A stretch of DNA of 64,000 nucleotides, from the NCBI GenBank assembly GCA_037720595.1, contig JBBJLW010000005.1, forward strand, positions 1 to 64,000, in the 5' to 3' direction. The number at the start of each line of letters is the position of its first letter. Position 1 is the stretch's first letter. Of the stretch, positions 24,985-33,137 are shown one piece after another. Below the pieces are notes generated by a model, which saw nothing but the letters and a program-made list of their open reading frames with translations, did no database searches and was not told the origin of the DNA. The stretch comes from Gaiellasilicea sp037720595 (GTDB lineage Bacteria; Actinomycetota; Thermoleophilia; Gaiellales; Gaiellaceae). The position numbers were made by a program, and so were the translations under genes.

Positions 24985-25857
24985 CTAGGACTTGGCGATC
25001 TCGGCGGCGAACTCGGCTGCCTCGGTCGGGGAGGTGCCGACGCGGATCCCCTTCGCCTCGAGCGCCTCCTTCTTCCCCTGCGCGGTGCCGGAGGAGCCGG
25101 AGATGATCGCGCCGGCGTGGCCCATCGTCTTCCCCGGCGGCGCCTCGAAGCCGGCGATGTAGGCGACGACGGGCTTCGTCATCTTCGCCTCGATGAACGC
25201 GGCCGCCTTCTCCTCCTCGTCACCGCCGATCTCGCCGACCATGACGACGTACTCGGTCTGCGCGTCCGCCTCGAAGCGCTCGAGGACGTCGATGAAGGAG
25301 GAGCCGACGACCGGGTCGCCGCCGATCCCGACGATCGTCGAGTTGCCGAGGCCCATCTGGGTCAGCTCGTGACCGATCTGGTAGGTCAGCGTGCCCGAAC
25401 GGGAGACGAGGCCAATATTGCCCTCGGTGAAGATCTCGGCCGGGATGATCCCGACGTTCGCCTTGCCCGGCGAGAGCGCGCCTGGACAGTTCGGCCCGAG
25501 CATCGTCACCCCGCGCGGGCGGATGTACGTGTAGACGCGCAGCATCTCGTGCGCGGGCAGGCCCTCCGCGATGCAGATGACGGTGGCGATTCCGGCGTCG
25601 ACGGCCTCGTAGATCGCGTCGGCGGCGAAGCGCGCCGGGACGAAGACCATCGTCGTGTTTGCGCCGGTCTCCTTCACCGCCTCGACCACCGTGTCGAAGA
25701 CGGGTACGCCCTCGACATCCTGGCCGCCCTTGCCGGGCGTGACGCCGGCGACGACCTGCGTCCCGTAGCGCTTGTTGCGGAGGCCATGGAAAGAGCCTTC
25801 CGAGCCGGTCAGGCCCTGGACGACGAGCTTCGTCTCCTGGTCGACGATGATCGCCAT
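24985..25857 (-). CDS. sucD: Succinyl-CoA ligase, alpha subunit
   Basis: TCA-cycle enzyme subunit of 290 aa that carries the phosphohistidine. It starts MAIIVDQETKLVVQGLTGSE, the CoA-binding domain. Present are LGPNCPG, LVSRSGTLTYQ, GIGGDPVVGSSF and the active-site His in KTMGHAGAIISG (about residue 247). Its start directly abuts the stop of the methyltransferase gene, which separates it from sucC. The small gene at 24956 follows 28 nt downstream on the same strand, so the accessory restriction genes may share this transcript. Confidence 0.96.
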   Translation of the reverse strand: MAIIVDQETKLVVQGLTGSEGSFHGLRNKRYGTQVVAGVTPGKGGQDVEGVPVFDTVVEAVKETGANTTMVFVPARFAADAIYEAVDAGIATVICIAEGLPAHEMLRVYTYIRPRGVTMLGPNCPGALSPGKANVGIIPAEIFTEGNIGLVSRSGTLTYQIGHELTQMGLGNSTIVGIGGDPVVGSSFIDVLERFEADAQTEYVVMVGEIGGDEEEKAAAFIEAKMTKPVVAYIAGFEAPPGKTMGHAGAIISGSSGTAQGKKEALEAKGIRVGTSPTEAAEFAAEIAKS

Positions 25858-26496
25858 CTAGGCTTTTCGCGCCCTGAGCAGGATCTTCGTATCGACGTAC
25901 TCGTCGCCCTCGATCTGACCCGCGAGCAACTCCCGTACGCGCGCTGAGTCCTGCGGATTCGTGTCCGTCCTCGCGAGCCACGCCTCCAGCGGGTGGCGCT
26001 TCTGGTGCACCTCGACCGCCTCGATCCGAAGGCCGGCCGCCTCGAGGAACGAGCGCCACTCGTGCTCGGAGTACGAGCTGACGTGGGTCGGGTCGCGGAG
26101 GCGCTCCGCCTCCTCGACGGCCTCGCTGACGTAGAGCGTATCCTCGACGATCAACTGCTCGCGGGCGACGCGCGCCATCTCGGTGACCGCCAGGGCGATG
26201 TCCGAGAAGTGGTGCGGCGCGATTCGCGTGACGACGAGGTCGAAGGAGGAATCGGCAAACGGCAGGTGCTCGGCCGGGCAGAGCACATCGGGTTGCATCC
26301 CCGGGGCCGGGTCGGCGCTCACGACCTCGATACCGGCCTCGCGCAGCCGCCGAGTCACGTGTCCCCCGCCGGTGGCGACGTCGAGCGCCGTCCGCGCGCC
26401 CGCTGCCCACTCGACAATCCGGTCGAGATCCTCGCCTTCGCGCTGTTCGGGTGCGTTGCGATACGCCTCAGCCCGCGCGCTCCAGAGATCCGTCAT
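25858..26496 (-). CDS. SAM-dependent class I methyltransferase
   Basis: A 212-aa UbiE/COQ5-like methyltransferase. Motif I is ALDVATGGGHVTRRL (residues about 37-51). The acidic ribose-binding residue follows in EVVSADPAP, motif II-like is SFDLVVTRIAPHHF, and later VAREQLIVEDTL. The substrate is unknown; the family includes quinone and small-molecule methyltransferases. It overlaps sucC by ATGA and ends exactly where sucD begins, so it is embedded in the succinyl-CoA ligase operon. Confidence 0.85.
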   Translation of the reverse strand: MTDLWSARAEAYRNAPEQREGEDLDRIVEWAAGARTALDVATGGGHVTRRLREAGIEVVSADPAPGMQPDVLCPAEHLPFADSSFDLVVTRIAPHHFSDIALAVTEMARVAREQLIVEDTLYVSEAVEEAERLRDPTHVSSYSEHEWRSFLEAAGLRIEAVEVHQKRHPLEAWLARTDTNPQDSARVRELLAGQIEGDEYVDTKILLRARKA

Positions 26497-27635
26497 GCGC
26501 CGAGCTCCACTGCGCGGCGCGCGCCGTCAAGCATCGTCGCCTCCGGATGAACGTTCGCGATCGCAGCGTCGGCCAGGATCTTGCGGCCCTCCTCGGCGTT
26601 CGTGCCGTCGAGCCGGACCACGATCGGGAGCTCGATCGGCATCCGCTCGAGCGCCGCGAGGATCCCCTTCGCAACCTCGTCGCAACGGGTGATTCCACCG
26701 AAAATGTTGAAGAAGATCGACTTCACCTGCGGGTCGCGCGTGATCACCTCGAGCGCGTCGACGACGCCCTCGGCGTCGCCGCCGCCCCCGAGGTCGCAGA
26801 AGTTCGCGGCGCGGCCGCCGGCCAGCGCGATCACGTCGAGCGTCGACATCACGAGCCCGGCGCCGTTGCCGAGGATCCCGACCTCGCCGTCGAGCTTCAC
26901 GTAGGTCACGCCCTTCTCGCGGGCGAGCGCCTCGAGCGGGTCGGCCGCCTCGACGTCGCGCATCTCCGCGATCTCGGGATGCTTGTAGAGCGCGTTGTCG
27001 TCGACCGTGAACTTCGAGTCGAGGGCCTTCACCTCACCGGCCGGCGTCACGATCAGCGGGTTGATCTCGCAGAGCATCGCGTCGGTGCCGACGAAGGCCT
27101 CGTAGAGCTTCGCCAGGATCGCGGCAATCTGCTTCTGCTCGGCCGGATCCTCGACCCCCGCGCCGTAGATCAGGCGGCGAGCGTGGTAGGGCTGAAAGCC
27201 CTCGAGCGGATCGACGTGCAGGCGCACGAGCGCGTCCGGGTTCGTCTCGGCGACCTCCTCGATGTCCACCCCACCCTGCGTCGTGAACATCAGCAGCGGC
27301 TGCTTTGTGCCCCGGTCGAACGTGATCGAAAGGTAGTACTCCTTCGCGATCTCGGAAGCGCTCTCGACCCAGAGCTTCTTGACCACGTGGCCCCGGATGT
27401 CGAGGCCGAGGATCGCGCGGGCCTTCTCCTCGGCATCCGCCGGATCGTCCGCGAGCTTGATCCCGCCCGCCTTGCCCCGGCCTCCGGTCAGCACCTGCGC
27501 CTTGACGACGACGGCGCCGCCGATCTCCTCGGCTGCCGTGCGCGCCTCCTCCGGGGTCGTCACGTAACGACCGTCGGAGACCGGAATGCCGAAGCGCGAG
27601 AAGAGCTGCTTGCCCTGGTATTCGTAGAGGTCCAA
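26493..27635 (-). CDS. sucC: Succinyl-CoA ligase [ADP/GDP-forming], beta subunit
   Basis: Nucleotide-binding subunit, 380 aa from TTG 27635 (protein DLYEYQGKQLFSRFGIP, the canonical SucC beginning). Longer in-frame extensions upstream would run into the divergent lipoprotein gene and are not family-like. The ATP-grasp domain shows KAQVLTGGRGKAGG; MLCEINPLIV gives the metal ligand; FFNIFGGITRCDEVA is the C-terminal phosphate-binding signature. It pairs with SucD for substrate-level phosphorylation from succinyl-CoA. Confidence 0.95.
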   Translation of the reverse strand: MDLYEYQGKQLFSRFGIPVSDGRYVTTPEEARTAAEEIGGAVVVKAQVLTGGRGKAGGIKLADDPADAEEKARAILGLDIRGHVVKKLWVESASEIAKEYYLSITFDRGTKQPLLMFTTQGGVDIEEVAETNPDALVRLHVDPLEGFQPYHARRLIYGAGVEDPAEQKQIAAILAKLYEAFVGTDAMLCEINPLIVTPAGEVKALDSKFTVDDNALYKHPEIAEMRDVEAADPLEALAREKGVTYVKLDGEVGILGNGAGLVMSTLDVIALAGGRAANFCDLGGGGDAEGVVDALEVITRDPQVKSIFFNIFGGITRCDEVAKGILAALERMPIELPIVVRLDGTNAEEGRKILADAAIANVHPEATMLDGARRAVELGA

Positions 27636-27669
27636 AGCGGCCGCGAGTCTATCTGCGAGTCTTGAACGG

Positions 27670-28224
27670 ATGCGCCGCTCTCTCGTACTCCTCGGATCGC
27701 TGCTCGTTCTCGGGCTCGTGGGCTGCGGCTCGGAGGCGCGCGAGCCGCTTCCGAAGGCGCGTGCGGCGGAGCCGCAGGCGGCCAAGCTCAACTGGCGCGA
27801 GACCTATCCGAAGCGCGGTCGGCACCTCACCTTCGGCGTAGACCGGTTCGAGGTCACCGCCGAAGGCTGGTCGGCTGCGGTGTCGATCCGGAACGGCACG
27901 CAGATTCCGTTCGAGCTGGGCAAGCGGCCGCTCCAGCTCGCGTTCGGGCTGATGCTCTTCGAGGACGGAAACCTGGAAACCCTCGACGAGGAGGCGCGCA
28001 ACGGCAGGCTGCCGCCGCTCCGCGAGGCGGTCGAGATCGAGCCGCCGCCGCCGGCCGTGCTCGCGCCGGCTCAGACCTGGCGGGCGACGATCTCGGCGCC
28101 AGGCTCGCTCGTCGACTCCGCCTATGTGCGGGTCTCGTTCGGCACGCTCGTCGCGGAGCGCGAGCCCCCCGAGGGGTTCCGGCCGAGCGTCGTCTGGATC
28201 ACCGACAAGGCCTACAAGCTGTAG
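27670..28224 (+). CDS. Putative lipoprotein of unknown function
   Basis: A 184-aa secreted protein. Residues 1-19 form a lipoprotein signal (RRSLVLLGSLLVLGLVGC) with lipobox LVGC, so Cys19 would be lipidated and the protein held on the outer face of the membrane. The mature part is predicted beta-rich (AVSIRNGTQIPFELG, YVRVSFGTLV), resembling an Ig-like/DUF4352-type module, though I cannot assign it. It is divergent from sucC (34 nt) and its last 13 nt overlap the DUF1028 gene on the other strand. Confidence 0.8.
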   Translation: MRRSLVLLGSLLVLGLVGCGSEAREPLPKARAAEPQAAKLNWRETYPKRGRHLTFGVDRFEVTAEGWSAAVSIRNGTQIPFELGKRPLQLAFGLMLFEDGNLETLDEEARNGRLPPLREAVEIEPPPPAVLAPAQTWRATISAPGSLVDSAYVRVSFGTLVAEREPPEGFRPSVVWITDKAYKL

Positions 28225-29123
28225 AACACGTCTCCCCGCTCGCGCAGTGGTTCGAGATCCGAGTCTCCGGCGGCGAGCGGTCGCAGGAACGCATCGAGCT
28301 CGAGTGCGCGGCGAACGTGCGCGAGGGCGTCGTCCAGGTTTCCGCCCAGCGACTCGTAGCAGGCGAGGTCGTAGAGCAGGGTTGGATCGTCGGGGTAACG
28401 CTCGAGTCCGGTCCTCAGCACATCGGCCCCCTGGGCGAGCCGGCCCGCCTGGCGGTGACCGTAAGCGAGCGTCAGGTATCCCCAGCGCAGCTGGATCTCG
28501 AGCAGCCGCCGCAGCTCGACGATGGGCTGCTCATGGTCGTCGACCCGGAGATCGACGACCCGGTCGACGAGCCCGCCGGTCTCCACCCCCGCCCCCGGGC
28601 GCTCGACGTAGACCGCCGCCGACTGCTGGCCGCGAACGTCGCCGCCGGCCCCTTGCGCCGCCTCGAGCCCCGCGAGCAACCGCACGGCAAGCGAACCGTC
28701 GCTCTCGCGGAAGGCCCGCGCCATGTCCGCCACCACGGCCTCTCCCGCGAGGATGTTGCCCTGTGCCGCGAAGCCCTCGCCGGTCTCGTGCCCGGCCCAA
28801 GCGTTGCACTCGTTCCCGGTCCAGGAGGCAGAGCGGCCGTCCGCGGCGACGACGCCGAGCTGTCTCGTCTCGCGAGCCTCGTCCGAGCCGAGGACGGTGC
28901 GGATCGCCTCTTCGGGGTCGGCGCCGGCGGCGAGCGCATCGAGGAGCCGCGGCCCGTAGCCCGCGATCCCCGCCGCCTGGGTCGCCACGGCTCCCACGCC
29001 CGCGCGGGCCCACGAGACGACCGCTCCGACCGCGAAGTACTTCGACTGGACGGCGACGCCGATCTCGCCGGTGGCGGGGTCGAGCCCGCAGATCGAGAAC
29101 GTCGAAGGCCGTCCGAGCGCCAC
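28212..29123 (-). CDS. DUF1028 (Ntn-hydrolase-like) protein with TPR tail
   Basis: A 303-aa protein from GTG 29123 (protein ALGRPSTFSICGLD). The first ~200 residues are a DUF1028 domain, an Ntn-hydrolase-like fold: ATGEIGVAVQSKYFAVGAVV, RAGVGAVATQA, GHETGEGFAAQGNIL, and VYVERPGAG. Residues about 215-300 form TPR-like helices (YPDDPTLLYDLACYESLGG). DUF1028 proteins are proposed hydrolases of small amides or nucleosides; the activity is unproven. It is divergent from the Asp-rich peptide gene across 71 nt. Confidence 0.85.
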   Translation of the reverse strand: MALGRPSTFSICGLDPATGEIGVAVQSKYFAVGAVVSWARAGVGAVATQAAGIAGYGPRLLDALAAGADPEEAIRTVLGSDEARETRQLGVVAADGRSASWTGNECNAWAGHETGEGFAAQGNILAGEAVVADMARAFRESDGSLAVRLLAGLEAAQGAGGDVRGQQSAAVYVERPGAGVETGGLVDRVVDLRVDDHEQPIVELRRLLEIQLRWGYLTLAYGHRQAGRLAQGADVLRTGLERYPDDPTLLYDLACYESLGGNLDDALAHVRRALELDAFLRPLAAGDSDLEPLRERGDVFYSL

Positions 29124-29194
29124 GAGCGCGACACTACAGAGAGCGCAGAAGCTCTTGTAACCTCGCTCGAACACCTCCGGCCGAAGGAGAGACG

Positions 29195-29371
29195 ATGAAC
29201 GAGCAGAGCACGACCACGCTGGCAGACGACGAGATCCTGACCGTGAGCGGTTCCGAGACGATGCCCGGCGATGGTGACGCAGACGGAACCGATGCCGACA
29301 CCGATGCCGACGATTCCGACTCGGACGCCGACGACACCGACGCCGACACCGACGGCACGGACGCCGCGTAG
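29195..29371 (+). CDS. Candidate RiPP precursor: leader plus Asp-rich repetitive core
   Basis: A 58-aa peptide from ATG 29195 with a clear Shine-Dalgarno (GAAGGAG, 4 nt before). Residues 1-19 look like a peptide-modification leader: TTTLADDEILTVSG resembles the LxxDELxxVxGG type used by Nif11/lanthipeptide and related precursors. Residues 20-58 are a low-complexity core of Asp with Ala, Thr, Gly and Ser in DADGTD / DADTD / DSDSD units, ending GTDAA. There are no Cys or aromatic residues. The downstream frame, overlapping by 101 nt, encodes a JmjC oxygenase able in principle to hydroxylate such a substrate. Calling it a precursor is inference from leader form and context. Confidence 0.65.
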   Translation: MNEQSTTTLADDEILTVSGSETMPGDGDADGTDADTDADDSDSDADDTDADTDGTDAA

Positions 29372-30521
29372 CCCGCAGGCGCTCGAGCGGGCGATCGCTC
29401 CAATCGGGGCCGATCGGTTTCTCGACGAGCACTGGGAACGGCAGCCGCTCCTCGTCCCGCGCGCGGAGGAGGGCCGCTTCGACGACCTCCTCTCCGTTCG
29501 GGACGTCGAACGGCTGATTACCGAGACCGCGATCAGGCAGCCTGGGTTCCGCCTCGTCAAGGCGGATGCGACCGTGGCCGGCTATGCGACCGACATCTCG
29601 TGGCGGCCGGCGCCGTTCACGGGCGTCGCCGACGTGCACCGGGTGCTCGCGGAGTTCGAGCGCGGCGCGACGATCGTCCTCCAGGGTCTCCATCACTCCT
29701 GGCTCCCGCTTGCGCGCTACTGCCGGCACCTGGAGGCGTTCCTCGGCCACCCGGCCCAGGCGAACGCCTACTTCACACCGCGCGGCTCGCAGGGGCTGCC
29801 GGTGCACCACGACACGCACGAGGTGCTCTCGCTCCAGGTCGCCGGCGAGAAGCGCTGGCTCGTCTACGAGCCGGCGCTCGAGCTACCGCTGAAGACGCAG
29901 CGGTACAAGAGCGAGCTCGGCGCACCGGGCGAGCCCGTCCTCGATATCACGCTGGGCGCCGGCGACACGCTCTATCTCCCGCGCGGCTGGCTCCACCAGG
30001 CACTCACCTCCGAGACGGACTCGCTCCACATCACCATCGGCGTCAACGTGCGGACATGGCTCGACGAGGCACGTCTCGCGCTTGAAGCCTCGGCGGACGG
30101 CGTCGAGTTCCGGCGCGGCGTGGACAACAGCCGGGCACCCGCGCTGTCGCCACTCGATCCCGAGGAGGCGGCGCGGCGCTCACGCAAGCGGCTCGTGCGC
30201 TCGCGGCGGCCGATTCTCGACGGCCAGCTCAGCGAGCTCCGCGCGCTCGAATCACTCGACTACGAAACCCCACTCGAACGCCGCGACACGGTGATCGCCG
30301 ACCTCGACGGCGCCACACTCTCGTTCGAGGGCCGTGAGCTCCGCTTCCCCGAGCGCCTGGCGGCCGAGCTCGTGTTCCTCGTCACGACCGGGGCCGTGTT
30401 CGGCGCCGCCGAGCTGCCCGGATCGCTGGACGAGGCCGGCCGGCTCGTCCTCCTCAGGAGGCTCGTGCGCGAGGGGTTCCTGCGACGGGCCGTTCAGCGA
30501 CGTAGCGGCTCGGCCGCCTGA
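29271..30521 (+). CDS. JmjC/cupin-fold Fe(II)/2-oxoglutarate oxygenase (ROX/YcfD-like)
   Basis: A protein of about 416 aa whose catalytic part begins near residue 34 (SPQALERAI...DRFLDEHWERQPLLV, the YcfD/NO66-type start). The iron triad is H179-x-D181 (PVHHDTHEVLSLQVAGEKRW) and H242 (LYLPRGWLHQALT), all present. The C-terminal region (from about 270) resembles the dimerisation/winged-helix part of ribosomal oxygenases. Known relatives hydroxylate ribosomal proteins. Here the gene overlaps the Asp-rich peptide gene, pointing to that peptide as substrate. Start codons ATG 29271, 29292 or 29304 all lie inside the peptide gene, and the resulting Pro/Thr-rich N-terminus is its out-of-frame reading. 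Confidence 0.85.
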   Translation: MVTQTEPMPTPMPTIPTRTPTTPTPTPTARTPRSPQALERAIAPIGADRFLDEHWERQPLLVPRAEEGRFDDLLSVRDVERLITETAIRQPGFRLVKADATVAGYATDISWRPAPFTGVADVHRVLAEFERGATIVLQGLHHSWLPLARYCRHLEAFLGHPAQANAYFTPRGSQGLPVHHDTHEVLSLQVAGEKRWLVYEPALELPLKTQRYKSELGAPGEPVLDITLGAGDTLYLPRGWLHQALTSETDSLHITIGVNVRTWLDEARLALEASADGVEFRRGVDNSRAPALSPLDPEEAARRSRKRLVRSRRPILDGQLSELRALESLDYETPLERRDTVIADLDGATLSFEGRELRFPERLAAELVFLVTTGAVFGAAELPGSLDEAGRLVLLRRLVREGFLRRAVQRRSGSAA

Positions 30522-31200
30522 GCGCCTCGGTCGAGCAGGTGAGGTGCGTGGGCTCACCTTCCTCCCGGCGCACGTCCACCGCGTAGACGGACTCACCCGA
30601 CTCGAGCTCGACGGCCCAGCCCTCGCCGGCTCGTTCGATTCCGAGCAGGCGCACGTCGGCGACGCCTCTCTGCCCCGTCGCCTCCCGGACGGCGCGCTCT
30701 GCGGCCTGAACCGGGAAGGAGTGGCACGAGCGTCCGCGGTAGAGCGGCAGGTGGATCTGCCCCTGCAGAGCGCACTCGAGCACTGGCCACGCCTCCGAGG
30801 CGCCGACGCGGCCGTAGTAGACGCCGTCGGGAAGCGCGACGAGATTGCCCGCGAACCGATCGCCGCCGATGTGGGTCGACTGCCACACCCACTCCTCGTC
30901 GACCTGCTCGCGCACCGCGTCGTAGAGCGGCCGGCCGTACTTCGCGCAGCAGCGGTCGTGCTTGCCGTGCGTGCAGACGAGGAAAAGAGGATGGTCGACC
31001 GGATCGCCGGCGCGCGCGAAGTCGACCTGGAGCAGGTCGTCGTAGCGCTCTAGCTCGAGCCGCCGCAGTTCCCGATCTGTCTCGGTCGTGCGGGCCACGA
31101 AAGCGACGAGCCCGTCGCGCCTGCGCCGCTCCGGCCGCCGGACGAAGAGGATACGGCTCTGCGAGAACCGCGCTCTCTGCTCGCCGAGGTGAGCTTTCAA
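30454..31200 (-). CDS. Sucrase/ferredoxin-like (thioredoxin-like [2Fe-2S]) protein
   Basis: A Suc_Fer-like protein, annotated here as 248 aa from TTG 31200. The core motif LVCTHGKHDRCCAKYGRPLY carries three cysteines typical of the thioredoxin-like ferredoxin fold, followed by THIGGDRFAGNLVALPDGVYYG. The open frame and family resemblance extend about 45 residues further upstream (CAEISFADAEPLSATASRVD, about 31320-31200). No standard start codon exists there, so the true start may be non-canonical. Its 3' end overlaps the oxygenase gene tail. The function in electron transfer is inferred. Confidence 0.75.
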   Translation of the reverse strand: MKAHLGEQRARFSQSRILFVRRPERRRRDGLVAFVARTTETDRELRRLELERYDDLLQVDFARAGDPVDHPLFLVCTHGKHDRCCAKYGRPLYDAVREQVDEEWVWQSTHIGGDRFAGNLVALPDGVYYGRVGASEAWPVLECALQGQIHLPLYRGRSCHSFPVQAAERAVREATGQRGVADVRLLGIERAGEGWAVELESGESVYAVDVRREEGEPTHLTCSTEALRRPSRYVAERPVAGTPRARAS

Positions 31201-31339
31201 CGCAGTGGAGAGCGTCGAGCCGTCGATCGCGTCGTGTGCCCAGAGACCGCGGTACTCGATCAGGATCCAGGTGTCGACGCGACTCGCCGTCGCGGAGAGC
31301 GGCTCGGCGTCCGCGAACGAGATCTCGGCGCAGAGCCGT

Positions 31340-33115
31340 CTATTCGGGAAGGACGAGACAGATCACCTGCCCGCTCGAAACGGCATCGCCCACCGTCACC
31401 GAGAGCTGCGCGACCGTACCGCCCCGGTGAGCCCGGATCTCGTTCTCCATCTTCATCGCCTCGACGAGACAGAGCACCTGGCCGTCCTCGACGGTTTCGC
31501 CGTCCGCGACCTCCACCTTCAGGACAGTGCCCTGCATCGGACTGACCACTGCATTACTACCCGCCCCACCCTGCCCGCCGCGCGCACGCTCGCGGCGCCG
31601 GCGGCCGAGCTCGGCCCACGGCGGCTCGGGCTCGAGGAGCGTCACGTCATAGCGGCGCCCACCCACCTCGACCGAGTGCAGCCGAGGACGGAGCGCTCGT
31701 CCCCCGTCCTGGCTCTGAGCAATCGCTGTCGGCTCGAGCCCGGCCGCGCGCGCGGCGAGACCCTCCGACTCGACGACCCCGTGACAGGTCTCGCCCGCGA
31801 TGAAGCACGGCTCGGTGAGCAGCGCCCGGTGGAAGCCGATCAGGGTCGGCGGCCCCTCGATCGCGAACTCCTCCAGCGCGCGAAGCATCCGTAGCCGCGC
31901 GTGCTCGCGGTCGACCCCGTACACGATCAGCTTCGCGATCATCGGGTCGTAGAGGCCGCTGATCTCGGAGCCTTCGACGACGCCCGAGTCGACGCGAATC
32001 CCCGGTCCGCCCGGCTCGCGATAGGCGGTGATCCGGGCCGGCGCGGGCAGAAAGCCCTTCGCGACGTCCTCCGCATTGATCCGGCACTCGATCGCGTGTC
32101 CGCGCAGCCGAATGTCGTCCTGCCGCACAGAGAGCGGCTCGCCCGCCGCGATCAGGATCTGCTCTCGCACGAGATCGACTCCCGTCACCTCCTCGGTGAC
32201 GGTGTGCTCGACCTGGATCCGGGTGTTCATCTCCATGAAGTAGTAGGCGCCGTCGGCCGTGAGCAGGCCCTCGATCGTCCCGGCCGAGCGGTAGCCCGCT
32301 GCCCGCGCGGCATCCACGGCGATTCCGCCGATCCGCGCGCGCAGGGCCTCGTCGACGGCCGGCGATGGCGTCTCCTCGATCAACTTTTGGTGACGCCGCT
32401 GGATCGTGCAGTCGCGCTCGCCGAGGTGGATCACGTTGCCGTACGAGTCCGCGAGCACCTGCACCTCGACATGGCGCGGATCCTCGAGATAGCGCTCGAC
32501 GTAGACGCGGCCGTCGGCGAAGTATTTCTCGCCCTCGCGCCGCGCCGAGTCGAGCGCGCGCTCCGCCTCGTCGGGCGACCCGACGAGCTTCATCCCCTTG
32601 CCACCGCCGCCCGCCGCCGCCTTGACGATCAGCGGGTAGCCGACCTCCTCGCCGAGCGCGAGTACCTCTGCGACCGAGTCGACCGGCTCGGTCGTGCCGG
32701 GGATGATCGGCACTCCGGCGGCCCTCATCGCCGTTCGTGCACGCGTCTTGGAGCCCATCAGCTCGATCGCGTCGCTGGGAGGGCCGATCCAAACGAGCCC
32801 GGACTCCTCGACGGATCGGGCGAAGTCCGCGTTCTCGGCGAGGAAGCCGTAGCCGGGATGGATCGCCTCCGCGCCGGAGCGCCGCGCCACGTCGAGCAGC
32901 TTCTCGCCCACGAGGTAGCTCTCCGCCGCCGGCCCCGGACCGATCAGGTACGCCTCGTCGGCCGTTCGGACGTGCAGGCCGTCCCGGTCGGCCTCGGAGT
33001 AGACGCCGACGCTGCCGACCCCGAGCTCGCGAAGCGCCCGGAAGATCCGGATCGCGATCTCGCCGCGATTTGCGACGAGCACCTTGGAGAAAGGGACTTT
33101 GGAGAACGGCGGCAC
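31340..33115 (-). CDS. Acyl-CoA carboxylase alpha subunit: biotin carboxylase plus BCCP
   Basis: A 591-aa fusion that carboxylates its own biotin with ATP and bicarbonate, then hands CO2 to a carboxyltransferase subunit (the gene at 37045-38610 is the obvious partner). Biotin carboxylase: FSKVLVANRGEIAIRI, AIHPGYGFLAENADFA, the ATP-grasp loop KAAAGGGGKGMK, GERDCTIQRRHQKLIEE, and EMNTRIQVEHTVTE with catalytic Glu/Arg. The C-terminal 75 residues are a biotinyl domain with EAMKMENEI, the Lys being biotinylated. The start GTG 33115 overlaps nothing on its strand. The short repeat FSKVPFSKV leaves the exact start open. Confidence 0.94.
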   Translation of the reverse strand: MPPFSKVPFSKVLVANRGEIAIRIFRALRELGVGSVGVYSEADRDGLHVRTADEAYLIGPGPAAESYLVGEKLLDVARRSGAEAIHPGYGFLAENADFARSVEESGLVWIGPPSDAIELMGSKTRARTAMRAAGVPIIPGTTEPVDSVAEVLALGEEVGYPLIVKAAAGGGGKGMKLVGSPDEAERALDSARREGEKYFADGRVYVERYLEDPRHVEVQVLADSYGNVIHLGERDCTIQRRHQKLIEETPSPAVDEALRARIGGIAVDAARAAGYRSAGTIEGLLTADGAYYFMEMNTRIQVEHTVTEEVTGVDLVREQILIAAGEPLSVRQDDIRLRGHAIECRINAEDVAKGFLPAPARITAYREPGGPGIRVDSGVVEGSEISGLYDPMIAKLIVYGVDREHARLRMLRALEEFAIEGPPTLIGFHRALLTEPCFIAGETCHGVVESEGLAARAAGLEPTAIAQSQDGGRALRPRLHSVEVGGRRYDVTLLEPEPPWAELGRRRRERARGGQGGAGSNAVVSPMQGTVLKVEVADGETVEDGQVLCLVEAMKMENEIRAHRGGTVAQLSVTVGDAVSSGQVICLVLPE

Positions 33116-33137
33116 GGGCCGCGTATTCTCACTGCGG

